Origin: Elephas maximus indicus
Lineage: Eukaryota > Chordata > Mammalia > Proboscidea > Elephantidae
Reading direction: 5' to 3'
DNA length: 64,000 bases
Assembly (NCBI RefSeq): GCF_024166365.1
Contig: NC_064820.1
Coordinates: 89,418,001-89,482,000, forward strand
The notes under the pieces: generated by a model
Told to the model about the DNA's origin: nothing
The model's input: only the letters and a program-made list of their open reading frames with translations
The model's database searches: none
Translations under genes and position numbers: made by a program
Shown here: positions 11,565 through 21,439 of the stretch, in pieces
How the letters are laid out: every line of letters begins with the position of its first letter
Position numbering within the stretch: the first letter of the stretch is position 1

Positions 11565-12231
11565 AATTGCTGTTAGGTGCCATCAAGTCCGTTCTGGCTC
11601 ACATGACGCCATGTACAACAGAATGAACACTGCCTCATCCTGCACCATACTCACAGTCGTTCCTATATTTGAGCCCATTGTTGCAGCCACTGCTTAAATC
11701 CATCTTGTTTAGAGTCTTCATGTTTTTCACTGACCCTCTACTTTACCAAGCATGATGTCTTTCTCCAGGGACTGGTCCCTCCTGATAACATGCCCAAAGT
11801 GAGACAAAGTCTCTCCATCATCACTTCTAAGGAGCATTCTGGCTGTACTTCTTCCAAGACAAATTTGTTCATTTTTCTGGCAGTCCATGGTATATTCAAT
11901 ACTCTTCGTCAACACCATAATTCAAAGGCATCAGTTCTTCTTCAGTCTTCCTTATTCATTGTCCAGCTTTCACATGCATACGAGGTGACTGAAAACACCA
12001 CTGCTCGGGTCAGGCATACCTTAGTCCTCAAAGTGACATCTTTGCTTTTTAACAGTTTAAAGAGGTTTTTTTGCAGCAGATTTGCTGAATGCAATGTGTC
12101 ATTTGATTTCTTGACTGCTGCTTCCAAGGGTGTTGATGGTGGATCCAAGTAAAATGAAATCCTTGACAACTTCAGTATTTTCTCTTTTTATCATGATGTT
12201 GTTTATTGGTCCAGTGTGAGGATTTTTGTTG
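11565..12231 (-). mobile_element. RTE1_LA-type retrotransposon, 3' part
   Basis: It is the reverse complement of the 3' end of the plus-strand RTE at 45.8-49.05 kb. It shares gctgttaggtgccatcaagt and catgtacaacagaatgaaca, and the downstream reverse transcriptase tail. It stops at ggatttttgtt, where unrelated sequence begins. Confidence 0.85.
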
Positions 12232-12527
12232 TTGTTGCTGTTGTTTTTATTCAAAGTTAATCTTTAATGGGATAGATGAGACTTTTTTTTTTCCAAGTAA
12301 TTCATGAAAAGCTACAGATAAAGATGACCTTTTGCTGAAGACAGTCTTCAGCAACAATTTTGTTTCTACTTACTGTGTTTTAAAACGTAATTACTGAACT
12401 ACTTTGCTCACATAAATACATAGATATGCTGGAAGGCAGATAGGTATGTTTTAACAAAACCATTCAATTTTTCTTATCTCTCTCTGATTTTTATACCAAA
12501 AATAACAAAGGGATCTAGCATCATAAT
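12232..12527 (-). other. Unassigned segment between RTE and L1-like repeat; possible 3' transduction
   Basis: The sequence is found nowhere else in the window. On the minus strand it lies downstream of the L1-like 3' end and finishes with AATAAA and an A-rich stretch (aacaacagcaacaacaac). That is the layout expected of a transduced 3' flank. Confidence 0.35.
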
Positions 12528-13301
12528 GTTTTTTTAATTGTGCTTAGGTAGAATTTTACAGAGCAAATTACTTTCTCATTAAACAATACACAAATTGCTT
12601 TGTGACGTTGGTTATCAACCCCGTGATGTTCTGATACTGTCCCTTTCTTGACCTCAGGTTCCCCATTTCCATTTGTCCAGTTTTCTTGTCCCTTCCTGCC
12701 TTCTTGTCTTTGCTTTTGGTCTTCAATACATGGTTGAACTATGTGTGCTATCGTTTGTTTTATAGACCTGTCTAACCTTGGACAGTAGGGTAAACTTCAG
12801 GAGTGACTTCAGTACCCACTTAAAAGAGTGTCCGGGGGCCATATTCTCAGGATTTCTCCAGTCTCAGTCAGATCAGTAAGTCTGGTCTTTCTTTGTAAGT
12901 ATGAATTTTGTTCTACATTTTTCTCCTGCTCTGTCCAGGAACCTCTATTGTGATCCCTGTCGGGGCAGTCAGTGGTGGTAGCTGGGTACCAACTAGTGGT
13001 TCTGGGCTCGGTCTGGTGAAGGCTCTGGTAGCTGTAGCCCATTAGTCCTTTGGACTAATCTTTCCCTTGTGTATCTGATTTTCTTCATTCTTCTTTGCTC
13101 CAGATGGGGTGGGACCTTAGATGTCCACTCACAAGCTTTTAAGACCCCAGACACTACTCATCAAAGTAGGATGTAAAACATTTTCATTATAAACTATGTT
13201 ATGTCAATTGAACCAGATGTCCCCCAAGACCATGATCCCTAGCCCTCAGCCCAGTAAGTCAGTCCCTCAGGCAGTTTGGTTGTGCCTACGAAGCTTCTAC
13301 G
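12528..13301 (-). mobile_element. Afrotherian L1-like 3' end repeat
   Basis: It shares long similarity with 40030-40530 (minus) and 61840-62575 (plus). Shared blocks include tttacagagcaaa, gtgacttcagta, tctccagtct and cagtaagtctggtcttt. On the minus strand it ends in an A-tail. It appears non-coding. Assignment as an L1 3' region is by recollection. Confidence 0.7.
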
Positions 13302-14235
13302 ACTTTGCCTTGTCATCTTCAATATTTTCTCCATTTATTATGGTGTTGCTTACAGGTCCAGCTGTGAGGATTTTTGTTTTATATTGAGTTGTAATCCAAA
13401 CTGAAGGCTGTAGTCTTTAATCTTCACCATTAAGTGCTTCAAGTCCTCTTCTCTCTCAGCAAGCAAGGTTGTGTCATCTGCATATCGCAGGTTGTTTATG
13501 AGCCTTGCTCAAATCCTGATGCCTCATTCTTCTTCATATAGTCCAATTTTTCCACGTCTTATTTATCTAGTGCTGCTGTAACTGAAATACCACAAATGGA
13601 TGGCTTTAACAAAGAGAAATTTATTCTCTCACAGTTTAGGAGGCTAGAAGTCCAAATTCAGGGTGCCAGCACGAGCGAAGTCTTTCTGTTGGCTCTGGGG
13701 GAAGGTCCTTGTGATCAATCTTCACCTAGTCTAGAAGCTTCTCAGCTCAGGAACCCTAAGTCCAAAGGACGTGCTACACTCCTGGCACTTACTTTCCTGG
13801 TGACATGAGGTCCCTCTCCTCTCTGCTCACTTCTCTCTTTTATATCTCAAAAGAGATTGACTTAAGATACAACCTAATCTTGTAAATTGAGTTCTGTCTC
13901 TTTAACATAACTGCCTCTAATCTTGCCTCATTAACATCATAGAGGTTAGAACTTACAGCACATAGGATAATCACATCAAATCACAAAACGGTGAACAACC
14001 ACGCAATGCTGAGAATCACGGCCTGGCCAAGTTGACGCACATTTTTGGGGGACACAATTTCAATCCATAACACTCGGATTATTTGCTCAGCATACAGATT
14101 GAAAAAGTATGGTGAAAGAATACAACCCTGATGCACAACTTTCCTGATTTTAAACCATGCAGTATCTCCTTGTTCTGTTCAAATGACTGTCTCTTGGTCT
14201 ATGTACAGGTTCTGCATGAGCACAATTAAGTATTT
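13302..14235 (-). mobile_element. RTE1_LA-type retrotransposon, 5' continuation, split by an LTR
   Basis: It resumes RTE sequence. It first repeats about 70 bp also present at 12159-12230, then continues through gttgtgtcatctgcatatcg and, after the LTR insert, ttatttgctcagcatacaga and tctatgtacaggttctgcat. It corresponds to the reverse transcriptase region of the 45.8 kb copy. Confidence 0.8.
13557..14083 (-). mobile_element. LTR-like element nested in the RTE
   Basis: It begins ctagtgctgctgtaactgaa and contains attctctcacagtttaggag and tatctcaaaagagattgac. It ends gggggacacaatttcaatcc. It is the reverse complement of an MLT1-type LTR. In the RTE copy at 33.2 kb the flanking sequences are contiguous, which proves the insertion. 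Confidence 0.7.
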
Positions 14236-14239
14236 TGCC

Positions 14240-15180
14240 TTTAGTATATACAGTAAATTCCTTAGATGAAAGAGTGCCTGCAGGTCAGGTTTCAATTCAG
14301 TATTTACTGTGGAAATGACTTAAAAAATAAATAGGAATACGCATAAGATGATGTGCTTAAGAAGGAAAAGGATTTTTGCCCAAACTAAGACCTGGGGATA
14401 ACTTAATATGAAGAAATACATTAGAGATTATTTTACTCTCAGTAGACTACAGATTGAACGTCAGTCAGCCTTATAGGTGCTGATGCTTATTAGGTGTGGT
14501 AAAGCCTAAAAATTGTACAGACTGAAAAACGATGTTTTTACCGCATACAGCCTGTCTTATCTAGTTTTATACTTTCCATTTTCAGGAGACTAATAAAAAC
14601 ATCAAGTATGTTAAACAAAAAAAATGAAAAGAGGTGAAAGGAGCAAGGATCTCTCTTTCTCTCTCTCTATCTATATATTTTTTTTTCCTGGAAAAGATGG
14701 GGATAAAATAATCATGCAAAGATCATAACCACTAGTTTTGTGATTTTAATGAAATAAATGGATTCAGCATCAGCAAGGATAATTCAAATATAAAGGATAA
14801 AATTCATTAGTCATTAGTATTATGAAAAAACTTAGGTTATACTATCATTCTTTCAACACGTTTAGATATTGGATAAAATGACCTAGGGAATTAGACATTT
14901 AAATAAATGCATCCTGGAGTCAGTGGTCCCTTAAGTCCAGTTGTCTAAAATACTTTCAGCTTATTCTGGTTCAGTGATAAAAAATTGACAGAAAATTGAC
15001 TATTTAAATCAAGTTTTAGAAATTTAATCTACCCATTACATGAGGTTGCCCAGGGTTATTCATCACTGATTAAACTCCTAATTAAACTAATTGAAAAGTC
15101 ACCAGGGAATGAAAAAGACAATGGCATCCATTTACTGTTAAGAACTTGATTCCTTAAATGTGTTAGCACCCATAATTTTT
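14240..15180. other. AT-rich intergenic sequence
   Basis: No gene or clear repeat was recognised, apart from a short CT/TA-rich run near 14652-14690. Confidence 0.5.
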
Positions 15181-15189
15181 TCACTTTGG

Positions 15190-15802
15190 TTTTCGTTTCT
15201 TAGAGCTGCTGAAACAGAAATACTACAAATGTGTGGTTTTAGCAAACAGAAACTTATTTTCTCTTATTTAAAAAAAAAAAAACTTATTTTAAGTTTAGGA
15301 GACTTAAAGTTTGAATTCAGGGAGCAGGCTCTAGGGGATGGCTCTTTGTTGGCTCTGGAGGAAAAATACTTGTCTTTTTCAGCTTCTGATCATGGGTTCC
15401 TTGGTGATCTCCATGTGGCATCAATATTTTCCCATTTGTGTTTCCTAGTTTCTGCACCTAATCTGCTCCTTTTATCTCTCAAAAGTAATTGGTTTAAAAT
15501 GTACCCTACACTGACTTGGCCTCACTAACATAACAAAGAAAACCTTGTTCCTCAATGGGAGTACATCTGGAGGTATAAACCTAAAACCCCATTGCCACCA
15601 AGTTGATTCTGGCTCATAGCGACCTCATAGGACAGGGTAGTACTTCCCTATAGGATTTCCAAGGAGGGGGTGTTGGATTCAAACTGTGACCTTTTGGATA
15701 GCAGCCAAGCTCTAAACCACTATACCATCAGGTCCCCATCCACAAATATAAGGATTAGGATTTACAACGTGTATTTTGGGGGACATAATTCAATCTATAA
15801 CA
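15190..15802 (-). mobile_element. LTR-like element with nested SINE
   Basis: It has the same family motifs as 13557-14083 (agagctgctgaaacagaaat, ttatctctcaaaagtaattg, ttttgggggacataattcaa). It is interrupted by the AfroSINE at 15585-15738. Confidence 0.7.
15585..15738 (-). mobile_element. AfroSINE copy (short type)
   Basis: The motifs attgccaccaagttgattct, tagcgacctcataggacagg and aaccactataccatcagg are the reverse complement of the SINE. It is inserted in the LTR. Confidence 0.9.
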
Positions 15803-15848
15803 ACTTCTCAGCTTCTCTTCTAGTCAAGAGTATGTTAACACTTAAGCC

Positions 15849-15907
15849 GTAGTAGAACTGCCCCCATAGAGTTTCCAAGGAGCGCCTGGCGGATTTGAAC
15901 TACCGAA
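15849..15907 (-). mobile_element. AfroSINE fragment
   Basis: Only the middle is left: tagtagaactgcccccatag through agcgcctggcggatttgaac. Confidence 0.8.
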
Positions 15908-16484
15908 TATTAACACTTAAGTACTGGGAAATGATACTCAAGATATGGTAGTTTTGAGGGTTAACATTATTATTATTTGTTAAAAATTGGAAATGCCTGT
16001 GATTTCTATTCTCTAGAGAGGAATATTTTCAAAATTTTCTTAAATATATATTTTTTGATTATTTCTTAAATGGTTTCACGTTCTCCACATAGGGATAGTC
16101 ACTTTACTGTTGCTTTCAGTAGCAGGTGCTTTGATATTTTTAGTTTATTACTGACTTTTTAAGAAATGAATGCCACCAGGTACATCAGAGTAGTTCATTA
16201 GCTGTTCAGTCATTTGTGGATTTTTCTTTATATATTCATGTGATGATTAACACTTCACCCATTGATCAATTTCATCAAATATATGTTATCAGGTAATAAT
16301 GGTGTATTATGTTTTTTAGGACAATATGAAAAATTGCAGAATATGCAATAGACGGCTGCTTGGCTGGAGGCAAGACATTCCTTTTGTTCCAGTACTAGTA
16401 TGCAATAAGGCACATTTTGAGCGCCCTTTCACTTAAAAGAAGAAAAGGAGTATTCAGCTGGGGTGGGGAGATGTCACAAGCTCT

Positions 16485-16570
16485 AGGTATAAATCACAGC
16501 CTTGCAATCTGGGCAAATCTTCTCATTAATCTTTTGGGCTTATCTTTCTCCTCTTACAAAGCAGGTGTGA
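16485..16570 (+). repeat. MIR SINE fragment
   Basis: The motif gggcaaatcttctcattaat followed by cttatctttctcctcttaca matches the MIR core, diverged. Confidence 0.55.
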
Positions 16571-17222
16571 TGATTAATTTTATTTGTTAACTTGACTAAG
16601 TTTTTCATATTGTGTCTTAGTTATCTAGTGCTACTATAGCAAAAATACCACAAGTGGGTGGCTTTAATGTACAGAAATTTATTTTCTCACCATTTAGGAG
16701 GTTAGAAGTTCAAATTAAGGGCACAGGCTGTAGTGGAAGGCTTTCCCTCTCTGTCGGCTCTGGGAAAAGGTCCTTGTTCCTTGGTTCTTTGGTGATCTTC
16801 ATGTGGTGTGGCATCTATCTTTACTTGTTTAATCTTTTCTATATCTCAAAAGAGACGGTTATAAGATACATCCAACACTAATACTGTCTCATTAAAATAA
16901 CAAAGAAAGCCCATTCCCGAATGGTATTATAACCACTGGTCTAAGGATTGGGATTTGCAACGCATATTTTGGGGTGACACAATTCAACCTGTAACAGTGC
17001 GTAAAGGTATTTTTAGATGTGATTGGCGTTTACAATTAGTTGACTTTATGTTAAAAAAAAAAAAAACAAGTCTTATTGATTGTTTCAGTGAAAACTATTT
17101 TAGTTTTCCTTCTCTGACAGGTTTCTGTTTTACACAGGTTCAGGCTTTTGCAGGTTTTCCCGTATATATTTATGTGTATCCCCTGTGGGTCTGCTCTCTG
17201 AACAACCCTGACATAGAGAGCA
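16567..17222 (+). mobile_element. LTR-like element, sense, split by another LTR
   Basis: It begins gatgattaattttatttgtt and resumes after the insert with ggtatttttagatgtgattg. It ends tctgaacaaccctgacatag. These are the two ends of the repeat found antisense at 8412-9270. Confidence 0.55.
16612..17003 (-). mobile_element. LTR-like element nested at 16567-17222
   Basis: It is the third antisense copy of the family at 13557 and 15190. It begins gtcttagttatctagtgcta, contains atatctcaaaagagacggtt and ends gtgacacaattcaacctgta. Confidence 0.7.
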
Positions 17223-17324
17223 TGTTAATCCATTCTTCCTAAGGTTATCAAGCATAGTAAATTGGATGGTTTAGCTGTCATGGCTATGAAGTTTGGTGGT
17301 TTTGGTGACATCTTAGATGTCACT

Positions 17325-17560
17325 TGTCCCAGGATGTCTTCCCTGACCTACCTCATTGACTGTTGCAGGCACCTCTGTCTATTCTAAGTCCTCTGTCCAT
17401 GCTGAGCATATTTTTGTCACAGCGCCCATAGTAAGCGAATGGTTTGCTTTCTTGTCTCCTTGCGCCCTCACCCTGTAGGATGAGAGGTCCTGAATGTCAG
17501 TCTTTTTATCTCTGTATTTCTAGAAACCAGAATAGTGGCAGATACAAAATAGTTGTTTGA
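17325..17560 (+). repeat. L2 LINE 3' region relic
   Basis: The segment gatgtcttccctgacctacc followed by tcctgaatgtcagtctttttatc and agaatagtggcagatacaaa fits the order of L2 3' sequence. Confidence 0.6.
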
Positions 17561-17940
17561 AGTTCACTTAAAAGATGATTAAAAAAATATTTTGGTTAAT
17601 CTTAACGTTTTCTTAAGACTAATACAGCAGTTTCTCCAGTGTGTTCTTTGTAAAAGAAATTAGCTTTTATTTATATCTCCAGTGAAAACAGCCTTTAATA
17701 TTTTACAGGACTTGATTACGGCCTTATGCTACGATTTGTAGGCATAAGTGTGGTACTTGGCTTAGGTAGTAAACGCTAAGAAGCAAGGAATTATTAGTAT
17801 GAGTTTCTGTAATATAGGGTTAGGAGGCTAGAATGAGGGTGGGAGAGTATCAGATTACAGATTTGTAAATCGGAGGTGAAGGTATAAAAACCCATTAAAA
17901 AAATAGATCAAAGTCTATGAATTAAAAAAAAAAAAAAAAA

Positions 17941-18360
17941 GGGGGAAAGCATGGATCTGCATGATGTTTAACCCAAAGCGGCTGCCCCACGGCTCCCCGG
18001 CAGCCTTGGCTCATGCCGCAAACGCACCTTCTGGCCATACTCAGCTCTTGAATGCACCTTCCCCAGCAGAACCAATGACCAAATGTAATGAAGAGAAACT
18101 ATTATTTTATTAGGATATCTTATTGAGAGAAGGGCCAAGGGTTTACCCACCACATATAAAAACTTCACACAGTTCTGTTTAGCATCTTTATTCTTTCTCC
18201 TAAAAAGCCTCTTAGGCCTTCAGTACCACACCTTTTTTTTTTCTCTCCACAGCAAACCTCTAAAAGCCTTCTATTGACAGGATCCGTCCAATTCTGGCTG
18301 TAAACTTGCACAGGCACCCCAGCATTCAAAAACCAGGCAGCCAGCTCACACCAACCCATT
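17941..18360. other. Locally GC-rich segment, unassigned
   Basis: It follows an 18-nt poly-A at about 17923-17940. The bases 17975-18060 are unusually GC-rich and contain several CpGs. Short open frames (66 and 64 codons, minus) show no recognisable domain. It might be a retroposed piece, but no parent was recognised. Confidence 0.35.
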
Positions 18361-18369
18361 TAGAAAGCA

Positions 18370-18945
18370 GTTCAGGGACCATGTTGCAGTGGTTTTCAGA
18401 CTTTATGGCTGTGTCTCAGAGTAAGGCAAATAATTTTAACGTGATCAAGAACACACAGAAAAGCACAAATATAAAGTTAAAAAAAAGCTTTATGAAAGAA
18501 TTTTTCCAATAGCTTATTCTCGACCCTCCCTCCTCCTCTCTCTTCCTCTCTTCTGTCCTAGTGTATTTAAGTAAAAATATGCTGTTCCTGACTCACCCAT
18601 TTCTTTCCATCAGCATTTAAAAAAAAACATTATTTTATTATTACTTAAACATGCCTTCTGCAGTTTCAGTCCACATTCCAAGCAGTCTAAAAAGATATTT
18701 ATGTGACCAATACCAGGTTTTCTTTTAGGGATGCTTCTGTTGTTTTTTAAAAATAGCATTTCTCTGTATTTTGCCTAAAAAACTTAACAACTGAGAAGGG
18801 GAAGCTTCTTGAGGTTGATTCCTTTGGGACATGTTATTCTTAACCAATTTATTCAATTCTTCTTTCCTGGTTCCAGGCAGATACTGCTGATTATGCCTGT
18901 CAGAGCCACCAGCTTGCTATGGTTCTCTTCCCGAAATGCAAAATG
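18370..18945. other. Intergenic sequence with possible MER5-like fragment
   Basis: A stretch at 18380-18400 (gcagtggttttcagacttta) resembles a MER5 hAT terminus. Otherwise nothing was recognised. Confidence 0.35.
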
Positions 18946-18946
18946 C

Positions 18947-19150
18947 AAAACCCAAACCAGTTGCAGTTGAGTCAATTCTGACTCATGGTGAACCCATGTG
19001 TTATGCAGTAGAACTGCTCTATAGTGTTTTCTGGGCTGTAATCTTTATGAAAGTCAATTGCCTGGCCTTTCTTCTGCGGTGTCACTGGGTGGGTTCAAAC
19101 TGCTAACCTTTAGCTTAACAGTTGCTTGCAAACCATTTGTGCTACCCATG
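18947..19150 (-). mobile_element. AfroSINE copy (long type)
   Basis: It starts cccaaaccagttgcagttga, contains ctggcctttcttctgcggtg (the long-type middle), and ends accatttgtgctacccatg. Confidence 0.92.
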
Positions 19151-20752
19151 TATCTTTCCTGAAACTCAAGTCCTTTTCATTTTGTTTGTCTTTAAATCTC
19201 CTATATAACAACTAAAGAGTGGAACAATTATGAACACGTGCAAATTCATGCTTAATTTGTCATTTTGTCACTTATCACTGAAAAAATCCCTTCTCTCTGT
19301 CTTTCATGCATGCAGGATACTCCAAGCTGTCTTCACATTCATTCTCTGCAGTGTTTTGGGCTGATCCTTATTTAAGTTATTGCGAAGCTCTTTCTGTCCT
19401 GGCCACGAGAGATGTATTATTTGAAGGCAATCAGTGGCAGTGCCAACGTCCTTTATGGGTGGCAGCAGGTTGCGCTTACCAGCAATTCATCAACATTATT
19501 AGCACGTTTATGTATGGGAATTTTACATAAATATGGAAGACTGTGGTTTATGCCTTTGAGGAGGTTAAAATAAAATTACATCAGAGGCCGTCACCATATG
19601 CAATGTTTAGTCATGTAATATGGTGACCATTTGCTCATGTTACTGTGCCATATTTTCACAGCATTTGTGTGTTCAAATGACTCAATCAAACTTCTGCCAA
19701 AATATGTGGGGGAAAAAAAAACAACTAAATGAGGAGCCTTTTCCAAAAATGTTTTCCTATTTTTGCTACCAGATTTATCTAATAGAAATAACTCCTGGAG
19801 TAAGTGCCACTTGCCTACTGTGGAAAACACTTTACTTGGCAGCAATGCTGAAGCATCCAATATGAATTATAGGCATTTACTGCAATAGAACCAAGGAATC
19901 CTCTTTCCCCTTCAAAATCAATAGAAAAATTGTTACTTACAGTAGGTATTCTTTTTCTTTGTGAAAACAAATGACAACGCATTCTGTTTCAGGGTAGTTC
20001 AGACATTTCTCACCTAGCAGAGTGATTTAATTCACCATTTTACCACCTCAGGTAAAAAGGTTCTTTTGCATCTCAAAGGCTAGAGACAATATTTTTCACA
20101 AAGAAGTATACTAATTATTCATTTTTTTTAAAATTAGACTTTGGGAAGAGAGAAAACATTACATTTTTGGTGGTAAAAATTAATGTATTTTTATGAAAAT
20201 CTACATTCGACATGCATTCAATGGTGAAGTGTAAAATATTTTAAAATTTTAGTTTATTGAGAGAAAATACTTTCTATTTGTGGTGTTATTCATAATACAA
20301 TTTTTTTTTTAAAGCAAATTTCAACAAGGTCAGATTTTTCTCCTTGAATTCTATATACTTCCATTATCTACATCTTAAATCAGTAGTTTTAAAAGCCTCA
20401 TAGATGAAAATTTTCTATAGAATAATTATTCTACTGTTGTAGTGAATTTTTATCCTGATTTGATATTATAGTGATTTTTATTCTTATTGAAAAAATATGT
20501 AAAATTACTCTTATCTAATAAAAGTACATTCAAGTATGCTTGTGTGTGTGCAAAATAAGGCAAACAATGGAAGCCTGTTGAATTCCTTACATTGAAATGC
20601 AGTTATATAAGAACATGTATGAGTGTATAAAGATGTATATAATAAGCTAGTACTAATAACTATCAGAGATTTATTATAGCTCAACTAAGGACCCAATATT
20701 TGATATCTTAATTTCCTTTACTAAATTTTTTGAATCTTAAGAAAATATCTAT
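19151..20752. other. AT-rich intergenic sequence
   Basis: Nothing was recognised. Short overlapping open frames around 19306-19865 have no known domain. Confidence 0.5.
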
Positions 20753-20765
20753 AAAGTGGGAAGTA

Positions 20766-20918
20766 ACCTGTTGCCATAAAGTCGATTCTGACTCATAGCA
20801 ACCCTATATGACAGAGTAGAACTGCCCCAAAGGGTTTCCAAGGAGTGGCTGCTGGATTCAAACTGCTGACCTTTTGGTTAGCAGCTGAGCTCTTTACCAC
20901 TCTGCCACCAAGGCTCCC
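20766..20918 (-). mobile_element. AfroSINE copy with perfect target-site duplication
   Basis: It starts cctgttgccataaagtcgat and ends ctgccaccaaggctcc. It is flanked by a perfect 12-bp duplication aagtgggaagta at 20754-20765 and 20919-20930. It lies just below the inferred EDIL3 3' end. Confidence 0.97.
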
Positions 20919-21439
20919 AAGTGGGAAGTACACAGACTTAATATTTCACCACTGACTTGTGGAGAACCAGAAATAGGGTTTATAAGGAGCCAAGTGTTAT
21001 AATTTTCTTTTAGTATTATTTGAAGTCAATGAATAAATGTATTATTACTATTGTATTATTGCTTAGTACTAACTGAATTTCTTCATTATACTCCTTAGCA
21101 ACATGAACTGAACAAACAACGGAAAAAATAGCAATAGCATCTGACTACTAACGGGCACATTGGTCCTGGAACACAACATTTTACATATATATGAGGCAAA
21201 AAATAACTTTGATTATTAGTATTGCAGGGAAATTTTCACTGTCAAAAGCAATGGGAGGAATGCATACATTTTAATAATTTTGGAAAGCTGCTATAGGATA
21301 TTATAATTTCTATTTTGTTTGTGTTTAGCTGTCCTATAAAAAGGAAAAAACAAAAACAAGATGTAGTTAAGAGTAGTGGGCATTCACATTCAGACAATTT
21401 GTGTATTGCTACAAACGTGTTAATTACAACTGCTTCCAA

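Noticed and set aside
11790..12152. 120-codon plus-strand open frame
   Set aside because: It is antisense to an RTE fragment.
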